Positions 11,789 to 21,981 of a DNA stretch of 64,000 bases are shown in pieces. The translations under genes were made by a program, and so were the position numbers. Positions within the stretch are counted from its first letter, which is position 1. Each line of letters begins with the position of its first letter. This DNA is from Halocaridina rubra (lineage: Eukaryota; Arthropoda; Malacostraca; Decapoda; Atyidae). The notes below the pieces were generated by a model. It made no database searches. It saw nothing but the letters and a program-made list of their open reading frames with translations, and had not been told where the DNA came from. The stretch covers positions 160,001 through 224,000 of the forward strand of contig JAXCGZ010007570.1 of the NCBI GenBank assembly GCA_037179515.1, read 5' to 3'.

Positions 11789-14644
11789 ATTACCTAATTG
11801 TGTTTACGGGAAAGAGCCCAAAGCTCGTATCTTCCTGTCTCCTCATTGGTTCCATTTTGTACTTAGTGATACTTATCATACCTGTCCTTAAAGCTATGGA
11901 TTGAGATAGCATTAACTACCTCCTCGCTTATCCAATTCCAATTATCAACTAGTCTTACACTGAAAAAGTATTTCCTTACATCTTGGAAAGAAGTTTTCTT
12001 ACAAAGCTTCAAACTATGACCACTAATTCTAGAGTTAGCCATATCAAAATATCGATCCCTATCCACTCTATCATAACCATGAAGGAATTTAAAGACTGTC
12101 ACCATATCCCTCCTCAATCCTCTAGCTTCGAGTAATGGTAAGTCCAATTCCCTCAGCCTCTCATCATAACTGAGATTGCGTATTTTTGGCACCAGTTTCG
12201 TGGCATGACTTTGAACTTTTTGAAGCTTAGCTATGTGTTTTTTCAAGTGCGGATTCCAAAAGGGGGCTGCATATTCAAGTTTTGGCATTACATAGGTTAC
12301 ATACATATTTTTGAACAATTCCTTGTCCATGTGCCTGAAAGCTACCCTTACATTTGCCATTTATATGTATTTCTGGAGACAAATCTGCCAGTATGTTTAC
12401 TCCTAGATCTCTCTCATTTTCTGTCTCTTGAAGTTGTACTCCAGCCACCGAGTAGTCAAGCTTGGGCCTTCTTGCACTTGTAACCATTCTCATTACATTA
12501 CATTTTGAAGTATTGAATTTTATTAGCCACTTTTCTGACCACTCATGCAGACTTTTTAGATCTTCCTGAAGTTTTGTACTATTGTTCTCGTTTCCTACTT
12601 TCTTCACAATCTTTGCATCATTTGCAAATATATTTATGAATGAATTTACAGACTCTGGTAGGTCATTTACATTTACAAGGAACAAAAGTGGCCCTAAAAC
12701 TGAACCCTATGGAACTCCACTTCTAACTCTTCTCCATTCAGACAATGAGTGTCTTACTCTAACCCTCTGTTCCCTTCCTTCTAATTAAGTTTTTATCCAT
12801 TCCAAGACAAGTCGACGTATTCTAGCCATTGCTTGCAGCTTCCTAATAAGTCTCCCATGTGGAACAGTGTCAAATGCTTTCTGGAAATCTAGGAATATGC
12901 AATCTGCCCAGCCCTCTCTTTCCTGTAAGATTCGGCTTACCTCATCTTAAAATTCTAATAAGTTTGTTACTGTTGATCTACCTTCTCTGAAGCAATGTTG
13001 CCTCACTGACAAAGAGTTGAAGGATTCCAAGTGAAGAGAGATATGTTTCCTTAATAGTTTCTCTATAACTTGGCAAAGTATGCTTGTCAAGGAAACTGGT
13101 CTATATTTTAGAGCCGTATCCCTCCTTCCCTTTTTGAAGATAGGTATCACATTTGCTTGTTTCCAGCATCTTGGAATATCCCCTGACTCCAGTGACTTTT
13201 CAAATATGATACTTAGTGCCGCTGATATTGAGTTCGTGAATTTTTTAAGTACATGATTGGATATATCATCAGGACCTGTAGCTTTATGAACATCTAACTC
13301 CATCAGCGATTTGCATACCTCTGTGGCTGTAAGGTTGATGTTCTCTAATACCGGCCCTTGACCTTCTATCTCTGCAATTTGAGGGGGTGGGGTATTTTCT
13401 GCTGTAAATACTGACTGAAACTCCTTGTTCAATTCTTTGCAGATCTCTTCATCCATCTCAGTGATGCTTCCATCCGCTCTCTTAAGCCTTAAAACCTGCT
13501 CATTTACCTTTAGTTTTCCTCTGATAAAGCTGTGGAAAAGCTTGGGATTTTCTTTAGCCTTCCTGATGATGTCCCTCTCATAGTCTCTCTCTTCCTCTCT
13601 TCTTTTACTTAGGTAATAATTTCTTGCTCTTTTTTAGGTTTGCCAGGCATGTATGTTTTTTCTCCTCATGTACGTTTTCCAGCATTTGTCTTGCCACTCC
13701 TTAGCTCCTTTACACTCATTATCGAACCATTTCTCTCTGGCATGAATTACACCTACTTTGGTGACAGGTATGCAGTAATCTACTATCTTCCCATATTTCT
13801 CACAAAAAATGTCATGCATTTCTTGTACAGATTTGTTGTAAAATAAGGTTCTCCAGTCAATAACTGCAAAAAGCCTATTCATTTTGATGTAATCTCCTTT
13901 TGGATAGTTCCTCCTCATGTCCTCAGTGCCTCTACTCTCAGGCAGAATATCATCAATGATATAGTCCATCAACAACACACAGTGGTCACTCTTTCCAATT
14001 GATGGATCATACTCAAGTTTTTTAATATCCAACACGTTATCTGTGAATACTAGATCAAGTAGTGATGGCCCATTCCAACCCCTGGCCCTCGTTGGTTTCA
14101 TTACATGTTGGTGTAGGAAATTCAATTGTACACAATCTAGGAATCTTGCCTTGAATGATTCCTCACCACGGTGTGGGTCAAGATTTATCCAATCTGTCTC
14201 TTTATGATTAAAATCTTCTATAATCAAAATCCTACATTTTCTCTCCCGTGCCTTGCTAACAACTGAGTTTATGACTTCAATAGTACCTATATGACTTTCC
14301 TCATAAACTTCTAGCCTATTTTATTTCTTTGGTGGGTTATGTACAATAGTTATTATAATGCTCTCTGACCCAGTATTTATGCGAGCAACAAAAAATTTCT
14401 TGAACTCACTTTCTATAGCCAATTTAATTTCTTCAACTTGAATCCTTTCAGTTTTAAGCAGTGCTATCTCTCCACCAGTCTTCTCAAATCTTTCAAACCT
14501 TAATATTCTGAGGCCTTTAGGAAAAACTGTGATACTGTTTATGTCGTCACTCAACTTAGTCTTTGTAATTGCTGCTATATCTGCCTTACTGTTGTGAATC
14601 CTATCTTTTAATTCTACTGCCTTACCAGCTAATCCATCAGAATT

Positions 14645-14646
<2 letters not shown>
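11789..14646 (-). mobile_element. LINE copy L9: almost complete ORF2, broken
   Basis: On the minus strand this starts at about the fifth codon of ORF2 (ACAAATTCTGATGGATTAGC) and reaches the 3' tail at 11789. Readable blocks are endonuclease (14321-14554 and 13634-14227, with KSDHCVL), linker and RT N-terminus (12947-13456), RT palm/thumb (12275-12685, FANDAKIV in place of FADDAKIV, a changed catalytic residue) and C-terminus (11863-12360). About 27 bp is missing near 12358. Inactive. Its 5' end abuts a (CA)n/(CT)n run at 14648-14691. Confidence 0.9.
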
Positions 14647-14647
<1 letters not shown>

Positions 14648-14690
<43 letters not shown>

Positions 14691-14691
14691 T
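14648..14691 (-). repeat. (CA)n(CT)n run (minus strand) between LINE copies L10 and L9
   Basis: TG then AG repeats on plus. Read on minus, the tail of L10 (GGTAATCACTCTCT) leads into CACACA and then into the 5' end of L9. Confidence 0.92.
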
Positions 14692-15290
14692 GATTACCTA
14701 ATCGTGCTTACGGGAAAGAGCCCCTAGCTCGTAACTTCCCGTCTCCTGATCGGTTCCAATTTATACTTAGTGATACTTATCATATTTGTCCTTAAAGCTA
14801 TGGATTAAGTTATTATTAACTACCTCCTCGCTTAGCGAACTCCAATTATCAACTACTCTTACACTAAAAAAAAGTGCTTCCTCATATCCTGCAAAAAAGT
14901 TTACTTACGAAGTGTCAAACTATTACCTCTTGTTCTAGAGCCAGCCATATCAAAATATCGATCCCTATATCCACTCTGGCATAACCATGAAGGTATTCAA
15001 AAACCATCACCATATCCCCCCTCAATTTTCTATTTTCGAGTGATGGGAAGTCTAATTCCCTCAGCTTCTCATCATAGCTGAAATTGCGTATTTCTGACAC
15101 CAGTTTCGTGGCATGTCTTTGAACTTTTCCCAGCTTAACTATGTGTTTTTTACGTGCCTCGCATAGGTTACATATAATTCTGAACATTTCCTTGTCCATG
15201 TGCCTGAAGGCTACCGTATCAATTGCTAAGAAAGCTTATTCTGCCCTTACTATGCCATTTATATGCATTTCTGGAGACAAATCGGCCTGT
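14692..15290 (-). mobile_element. LINE copy L10: diverged 3' fragment
   Basis: A minus-strand fragment from ORF2 residue ~755 (LSPEMHINGI) to the tail, with several indels; only 14915-15199 is open. The 3' UTR hairpin stem (ACGGGAA with TTCCCGT) is kept although the loop has changed (TAGGG for TTTGG). Its 5' end abuts a short (CA)n. Part of it is included in the 115-bp duplication described for 15249-15661. Confidence 0.85.
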
Positions 15291-15661
15291 GTGTGTGTAT
15301 ATAAAATCGTATTCACATTCTTGATTATAATTTTACTAACTGGATAATGCTTTGTTGTTTAAAAGGCGACTAAAAGTGGACGGAGCGGGGGGGACTAGGA
15401 ATCCCCCCCCTTGTACCATCCTCCTGTGAGGCATCAAAGAAGAGGGAGAGTAGAGGGGAGTATAACTGCTCCCCAAACTGTTTCTTTTTTTATGTCGGCT
15501 ACCCCCATTTTTAAAGGGGAAACAGCCACGGTATATGTATGTATGTACTATGCCATTAATATGCATTTCTGGAGACAAATCGGCCTGTGTGTGTGTATAT
15601 AAAATCGCATTCACATTCTTGATTATAATTTTACTAACTGGATAATGCTTTGTTGTTTAAA
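15249..15661. repeat. 115-bp direct repeats flanking a small non-autonomous element
   Basis: Positions 15249-15363 and 15547-15661 are near-identical (offset 298 bp; starting ACTATGCCATT and ending near TTTGTTGTTTAAA). They enclose the 183-bp element at 15364-15546. They contain the truncated LINE L10 end, a (TG)n run and flanking unique DNA, so the duplication happened after L10 inserted. Confidence 0.9.
15362..15546 (+). mobile_element. Mini RTE-like element made of 5' and 3' terminal pieces
   Basis: The left part (AGGCGACTAAAAGTGGACGG) resembles the 5' UTR of the RTE-like LINE at 44830; the right part has the 3'-end signature with a CCCC...GGGG hairpin (GGCTACCCCCATTTTTAAAG) followed by ACAGCCACGG and a TATG-rich tail. 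No coding part lies between. I infer an internally deleted, non-autonomous derivative. Confidence 0.5.
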
Positions 15662-16640
15662 CTGATAATGAACTAATCTACTGAATGTTCTGATAGTATT
15701 TTAGTAGAGAAAGAACCTTTGGCTGAAAGCAGGAATTAAAAAGACATCATGATATATTTTTCTTTAATCATTAAATATTTGAGATCTTATATTTTAAAAC
15801 TTTTACGTTCCTCTTGTCATTGTTTTTATTTGGAATGGAAGTCCAGGTACTAACATTTCGCTCCTCAGCGGTACATAGTTTTTATTTTACGTGCTTCATG
15901 CACTCAATAAGGTTTTCTCTAGCGCAAATTAGGGAGTGTGAAAAAGAGGTTCGATTCAGGTCGTTTGGACAACTTTTAGAGCTATTTGGAAATGAAACGG
16001 TTTACGGTAATGTTACTATATTTTTTTAAAAGTTTTGTCGGAATATTGTTTTACACCTAATAAAAAAATGCATTAATTAAAAGTTTCTTACGATTGCAGT
16101 TTTTTAAATGCTATTGGAGGATATTTAATTCATCTATATCGTTTATTTTTTTTCAATCATACATAAATGATAGGTGATTCTTCGTATCACTGCTCTTCCA
16201 TAACATTTTATTTCTTTATATATATGTTTGTTTTTTCATGTGATAATATATGTCAGATACATTTAGCACATGTATTTTCCCAGCTTTTATTAGCCGGAAT
16301 ATAACCTGGAACTTTGTCGACATTTTTTCCTGCATAGGTAGGAGTCTCAAGAACTGTATAATGGAAATCATTTATCCCGAAAACTCTACAAATAGAGGCA
16401 CGGCAACATGATTTATAATATATAATATGGGTTGATAATAATACATTTATTGTGCTCAAGAATACGACGAAATAGTGTCATTTTATGCATCGGAAAATTT
16501 ATTGTTTAAAAGAAATAATAATTAAAAAAAAAAAAAAAATTCCTTATATTCTTGTATAATACAATGAGTACTTTAAGAGTAAGAATAATACAGTTTTCAT
16601 TTCCATTGTTACTCGAGAAATTTTGGTTGAAAATAACGTT
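15662..16640. other. AT-rich unassigned stretch
   Basis: No gene, RNA or repeat family was recognised. Small ORFs here (for example 15814-16029 and 16253-16459) have no recognisable domain and AT-rich, non-coding-like composition. It could be unique intergenic or intronic DNA. Confidence 0.5.
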
Positions 16641-16649
16641 TGGGACTGC

Positions 16650-17060
16650 AGCGACGATCTTCTTTGTCAGTTTTATTAGCCTGTCTTTATATGGGTTCGC
16701 TGTTTTTGTCTCCTGTCATGTTGGTATCCAGGCCTTTCTCTATCATATCGGCTGCTATGCAGTCTTTCCACCTTTTCTTGGGTATTCCTCTCCTCATACC
16801 CTCCACTTCTATATCCATTGCTCTTTTGTCGGCAGTTTCTTCATCACACCTCGTGATGTGCCCATGCCATCAAAGTCTTTCCTTATCTTCGAAACCTCCG
16901 CTACTTTCACTGTTCCTTTGATCCATGCATTGCTAATCCTATCCTCCCTTGTCATGCCACACATCCATCACAACATCCTCATTTCAGCAACTTCCATCCT
17001 ACTCTTGTTTACTGGTCTAACCACAGTGTTGTATACTTTCCCTTTTAATTTTACTTGACA
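16650..17060 (-). pseudogene. C-terminal remnant of another non-LTR retrotransposon reverse transcriptase
   Basis: Read on the minus strand the sequence gives MEVAEMRML, then WMCGMTREDRISNAWIKG, TVKVAEVSK and, after frameshifts, a KRWKDCI-like stretch. This is the typical region C-terminal to the RT (the segment with 'M-R-W-CG-TR-D-I-N--I-G' and 'VQE-RL-WYGH') found in endonuclease-reverse transcriptases of arthropod LINEs. It is not related at sequence level to the CR1-group copies. At least three frame breaks; inactive. The plus-strand ORF over the same bases is a shadow. Confidence 0.7.
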
Positions 17061-17214
17061 TTTTCCTGTCGAACAAAGTACAGCAACGATATTATTCGCA
17101 AATATTCGTAAAAACAATAGCTTTATGATAACAGTTGAAGATGTAATGTTAGAGTGCTAAAATTCTTACCTTGGTTTAGATTAACTCTGCCAAATCTGTA
17201 ATTATAGATTTAAT

Positions 17215-19875
17215 CTGCAAGGTTATAATAACTGTTGTATATAACCCACCAAGGAACCAGAATTGGCTAGAAGTTTATGAGGAAAGTCATATAGGTACTA
17301 TTGAAGTCATAACCTCTGTTGTTAACATGGCACGGGAAAGAATATGTAGGATTTTGATTATGGGAAATTTTAATCATAAGGAGATAGATAGGATAAATCT
17401 TGACCCACACAGTGGTGAGGACTCATTTTGGGCAAGATTCCTATATTGCGTACAAGGGAATTTCCTACACCAACATGTAATGAAACCAACGAGGGCCAAG
17501 GGTGGGGATGAGCCATCACTACTTTATCTAGTATTCCTAGATACTGTGTTGGATATTGAAAAAACTGAGTATGAACCTTCACTTGGAAAGAGTGACCTCT
17601 GTGTGTTGTTGATGGAGTATATCATTGAAGATATTCTGCCTGAGAGTAGAGGCACTGAGGACATGCGGAGGAACTATCCGAAAGGAGATTACATCAAAAT
17701 AAATGAGCTTTTTGCAGTTATTGACTGGAGAACCTTATTTTACAACAAATCTGTACAAGAAATGTATGACATCTTTTGTGAGAAATATGGGAAGATAGTA
17801 GATTGCTGCATACCTTTCACCAAAGTAGGTGTAATTCATGCCAGAGAGAAATGGTTCAATAATGAGTGTAAAAGAGCTAAGGAGTGGAGAGACAAATGCT
17901 GGAAAAGGTATAGGAGGAGAAAAAACATAAATGTCTGGCAAACCTACAAAAGAGCAAGAAATGACTACCTAAGTAAAAGAAGAGAGGCAGAGAGAGACTA
18001 TGAGAGGAACATCACCAGGAAGGCTAAAGAAAACCCCAAGCTTTTCCACAGCTTTATCAGAGGAAAATTGAAGGTAAAAGAACAGGTTTTAAGGCTAAAG
18101 AGAGAGGATGGAAGCATCACTGAGACGGATGAAGAGATCTGCAAAGAATTGAATAAGGAGTTTCAGTCAGTATTTACAGTAGAAATACCCCACCCCCTCA
18201 GATTGCAGAGATAGAGCTCAAGAGCCGGTATTAGAGAACATTAACCTTACAACCACAGAGGTATGCAAAGCGCTGATGGAGTTAGATGTTCATAAAGCTA
18301 CAGGTCCTGATGACATATCCCATCATGTACTTAAAAAGTGCGCAAACTCAATATCAGTGGCACTAAGTATCGTATTTAAAAGGTCACTGGAGTCAGAGGA
18401 GATACCAAGATGCTGGAAACAAGCAAACGTGATACCTATCTTCAAAAAGGGAAGGAGGGATACGGCTCTGAACTATAGACCAGTTTCCTTGACCAGCATA
18501 GTTTGCAAAGTTATGGAGAAACTACTAAGGAAACATATCTCTCTTCACTCGGAATCCTTCAACATTTTGTCAGTGAGGCAACATGGCTTCAGAGAAGGTA
18601 GATCAACAGTAACAAACTTATTAGAATTTTATGATGAGGTAAGCCGAATCTTACAGGAAAGAGAGGCTGGGCAGATTGGATATTCCTAGACTTCCAGAAA
18701 GCATTTGACACTGTTCCACATGGGAGACTTATTAGGAAGCTGCAAGCAATGGCTAGAATAGGTGGGAATGTCTTGGAATTGATAAGGAAACAGAGGGTTA
18801 GAGTAAGACACTCAGTGTCTGAATGGAGAAGAGTTAGTAGTGGAGTTCCACAGGGCTCAGTTTTAGGGCCACTTTTATTCCTTGTATATGCAAATGACCT
18901 ACCAGAGTCTGTAAATTTATTCATGAATATGTCTGCAGATAATGCAAAGATTGTGAAGAAAGTAGGAAACGAGAACATTGGTAGTGAACTTAAGGAAGAT
19001 CTAAATAGTCTGCATGAATGGTCAGAAAAGTGGCTAATGAAATTCAATACTTAAAAATGTAAGGTAATTAGAATGGGTACAAGTGCAAGAAGGCCCAAGC
19101 TTGACTACTTGGTGGCTGGAGTACAACTTCAAGAGACAGAAAATGAGAGAGATCTAGGAGTAAATATACTGGCATTTTTATCTCCAGAAATACATATAAA
19201 TGGCATAGTGAGGGCAGCATATGCCTTCTTATCAAATGTAAGGGTAGCCTTTAGGCACATGGACAAGGAAATCTTCAGAAATATTTATGTAACCTACGTG
19301 AGGCCAAAACTTGAATATGCAGCCCCCTTTTGGAATCCACACTTGGTAAAGCACATAGCTAAGCTTGAAAAAGTTCAAAGACATGCCACGAAACTGGTGC
19401 CAGAAATACGCAATCTCAGTTATGGTGAGAGGCTGAGGGAATTAGACTTACCATCACTCGAAGCTAGAAGATTGAGGGGGATATAGTGACAGTCTTTAAA
19501 TTCCAAAATGGTTATGATAGAGTGGATAGCGATCGATATTTTGATATGGCAGGCTCTAGAACTAGAGGTCATAGTTTGAAGCTTCGTAATAAAACATCTG
19601 CAAAGATGTTTTATTACGAAGCTTCAAACTATGACCTCTAGTTCTAGAGCCAGCCATATCAAAATAGCAGATATCTTTGCAGGATGTAAGGAAATACTTT
19701 TTCAGTGTAAGAGTAGTTGATAATTGGAATTCGCTAAGCGAGGAGGTAGTTAATGATATCTGAATCCATAGTTGTAAGGACAGGTATGATAAGTATCACT
19801 AAGTACAAAATGGAACCAATGGGGAAACGGGAAGATACGAGCTTTGGGCTCTTTACCGTAAACACAATTAGGCAA
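17215..19875 (+). mobile_element. LINE copy L11: 5'-truncated, broken, with internal palindrome
   Basis: This starts at ORF2 residue ~100 (ITVVYNPPRN) and runs to the 3' tail. The endonuclease C-terminus and linker are open at 17327-18214; a lost base near 18186 shifts the frame. RT parts are at 18276-18689 and 18749-19054, with an 18-bp deletion near 18785 and MSADNAKIV in place of MFADDAKIV, and a stop at 19052. The thumb/C-terminus is open at 19073-19486. A 128-bp palindrome is inserted at 19538-19665. Inactive. Confidence 0.9.
19538..19665. repeat. 128-bp near-perfect palindrome inside LINE L11
   Basis: The left arm 19538-19599 (ATTTTGATATGGC...) is the reverse complement of the right arm 19604-19665 with one mismatch (GGCAGG/CCAGCC) and a 4-nt GCAA loop. 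The left arm is normal LINE sequence in sense orientation; the right arm is the same LINE segment inverted. It could form a very stable cruciform or RNA hairpin. Confidence 0.95.
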
Positions 19876-19876
19876 T

Positions 19877-19878
19877 CA

Positions 19879-19962
<84 letters not shown>
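19877..19962 (+). repeat. (CA)n microsatellite between LINE copies L11 and L12
   Basis: About 80 bp of CA follows the tail of L11 (GGCAATCACTCACACA) and lies just before the 5' end of L12, separated from it by TGCATACATACATACA. Confidence 0.95.
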
Positions 19963-19964
<2 letters not shown>

Positions 19965-19984
19965 CATACATACATACACCGCGC

Positions 19985-20899
19985 GTTCAGTGACACACGG
20001 AATTGCTCCTCTTAAATTTCAAAGTTTCGAGTGACTAAAGTGCTTAGTGGAAAACTTTACCATAATTTCCAAAAAAATGAAATCGTGCAGAGTATTGTGA
20101 GTACAAAAACTAATATTTGTTGTAAGGCGAGACTGTTCATATTAAAGGAAAAAAAATTGAGAACTTTTTCGTGAGAAGAGAGAGAAGCTGCCGTCCAGTT
20201 TCTGCCTTGAGGGAAATCTAGAAGAGTTGCCAGACGTGGAGCCTCACACCACATTACCTAATTTTTTGTGTAAACTGGGGAAAGCTCTTGAGCCGTTTTA
20301 CCTGATCCTGTGGTTCTATATATTGTTAAAAACAGTATCCTTCCCATTTATATTAACTAGTTAGTTAGTTTGATACACGAAAAAATTGAATAATAAAAGA
20401 AAAAAAAAATTACCAAATACCCACCCGTCAACAGTACTGAGTTAAGTTGCCAAGTAGTACAGCAGTCCTATTTTCTTCATTTTTTTTTTTTGCTTTTCTT
20501 TTAGCTTTCTCGTTTGCTATTTTGTTATTTTGTATATATATTGAGTTAAATGTAAAGTCTAAATCCCGTGATAACATATCTTGGTTAGCAAGTCAGTTAA
20601 TCAGTTAGGAAGAATATATAACAGAAACAGGTGGGTGCCACCTCGAACACAAATTCGAATTTTCCTTCAGGTTTGACTTTTGTTTTTCTTTTTCTTTTTA
20701 TACGTAAATTACCATGGTCAAGTTTTTAAGTTAAGATGTGTGTTACCAGAAAGGAGACAAACTGAGTCACTAAATAGCACTTATATGGAGATATAAAAAT
20801 TCTGTGTGAAGGTAAATTAGAAGTTTTTCTCTTTTCTTTTCTTTTTTTTTTCCTCTTTCTCGTCTTCTTTCTATATTCTGTGAGAGGGAGAACATAAAA
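19985..20899 (+). promoter_or_regulatory. 5' UTR of LINE L12 (presumed internal promoter region)
   Basis: About 0.9 kb of AT-rich DNA shared with L6 (4826-5735) and containing no long ORF. Full-length LINEs are normally transcribed from a promoter in this region; that role is inferred from family knowledge. I see no obvious TATA box or named element to assign. Confidence 0.45.
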
Positions 20900-21979
20900 A
20901 TGAAGCCATCTCTGTCCCAAACCTCTCCCACCCATGGGTCGGGAGAAGGGGTAGTCATCAGAGGACTTAAACAGAGAATCAAGAAGTTAGAGGAAATGGT
21001 TACAAGCCTTGATGATAAAATTCGGAATATGGATGGAGAAATGAAAGAGAATGAAACACTCAGAGAACAAATAAGATCTTTGGAGGAAGCAAATAAAGCA
21101 CAAGGGCAGGAGAGAAAGGAACTAGAAAAAAGAATAAAGAAGCTGGAAGGGGAAAAGAGTCAACTAGAATCTAGAATTTCTAATCAAGAAGATAAAAACA
21201 AACAGCTAAATGACAACCTAAAGGAATTAGATGTTAGTTCACTGCTATCTTCTGAGAGAGACGAGATTGCTGCTTGGAATGTTCAGATTAAAGAAAACAT
21301 TGAACAGTTCAGAAAAGAGTTCCAGGAGCTGAATATGGAAAATGATGCCATGAAAACGTCCTTTGCTGATGCACTAAAGGGGAATGTGGCAGTAAAAGAG
21401 GCTGTAAAGGTGGTGGCACTGGAAAACATACAAACAGTTGACTATAAAGAGACAGTAATCGAAAAAATGAAAGACGTTGTGATGGAAAGGGCAAACCCAC
21501 TCATCAGACAGGCACTTGATAAGGAGAAGACAGTGGTAATCTCAGGCATAAGTGAATCCCAGGAGCCAACATGGCAGGGGAGACTTGAAGAAAATAAAGC
21601 TAGGGTTGTAGACCTGATAAGAAAGCTTGGAGTAGTATGTGGTCCTGAGGATATTGTAAACATACACCAACTAGGTAAATATTCGAGGGAAGGAAAGCCG
21701 AGACCAACAAAAGTAACCTTTGAGAGAGGGGAGACATGTAGGGAAATATTGTTGAGAAAAAAAAGTCTAAAAGACCTTCAAGAATGCAAAGAAGTGTTCA
21801 TTAGACGATACAGAACACAGGAAGAGATGGGAAAGATCAAAAACTTGTTGCAAGAGGCAAGAAGGTTAAATGATGAAAGAAATGAAGAAGAGAAGAAAAA
21901 TTTTCGTTACGGAATACTTCCAGACAAAGGGGAGATAAAGAAGATAATGACAGAAGATCAGGGGATGGGGCCTCATTAA
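20900..21979 (+). CDS. LINE ORF1 protein: coiled coil plus RRM-like RNA-binding chaperone
   Basis: A 359-residue protein starting at a real ATG. Residues ~20-150 are rich in E/K/L heptads (LEEMVTSLDDKIRNMDGEM, KELEKRIKKLEGEKSQLES) and should form a long coiled coil. Residues ~210-295 look RRM-like: a TVVISGISES strand, a helix with ENKARVVDLIRKLGV, IHQLGK, PRPTKVTFE and REILLRKKSLKD. Residues ~296-345 form a basic C-terminal segment (RRYRTQEEMGKIKNLLQEARRL). That order is the architecture of L1-type ORF1p (trimeric RNA chaperone). No CCHC zinc knuckle or PHD finger is visible. The stop TAA (21977-21979) overlaps the ORF2 frame, which continues one base back. Confidence 0.88.
   Translation: MKPSLSQTSPTHGSGEGVVIRGLKQRIKKLEEMVTSLDDKIRNMDGEMKENETLREQIRSLEEANKAQGQERKELEKRIKKLEGEKSQLESRISNQEDKNKQLNDNLKELDVSSLLSSERDEIAAWNVQIKENIEQFRKEFQELNMENDAMKTSFADALKGNVAVKEAVKVVALENIQTVDYKETVIEKMKDVVMERANPLIRQALDKEKTVVISGISESQEPTWQGRLEENKARVVDLIRKLGVVCGPEDIVNIHQLGKYSREGKPRPTKVTFERGETCREILLRKKSLKDLQECKEVFIRRYRTQEEMGKIKNLLQEARRLNDERNEEEKKNFRYGILPDKGEIKKIMTEDQGMGPH
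21898..21904 (+). promoter_or_regulatory. Candidate -1 ribosomal frameshift heptamer joining ORF1 to ORF2
   Basis: The sequence A AAT TTT, split in the ORF1 frame, fits the X XXY YYZ rule. A -1 slip here enters the ORF2 frame, which is closed upstream by TGA at 21883-21885 and then open all the way to 24804. The same heptamer in the same phase is kept in L6 (6736-6742), although the following bases differ. No ATG occurs in the ORF2 frame between 21886 and the endonuclease. Function is inferred. Confidence 0.45.
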
Positions 21980-21981
21980 GA

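Noticed and set aside
16552..17058. Plus-strand ORF of 168 residues
   Set aside because: The minus strand of the same bases encodes a recognisable LINE C-terminus; the plus ORF is a shadow.
19734..19979. ORF with a Val-Cys repeat
   Set aside because: Translation of the (CA)n/(TG)n microsatellite.
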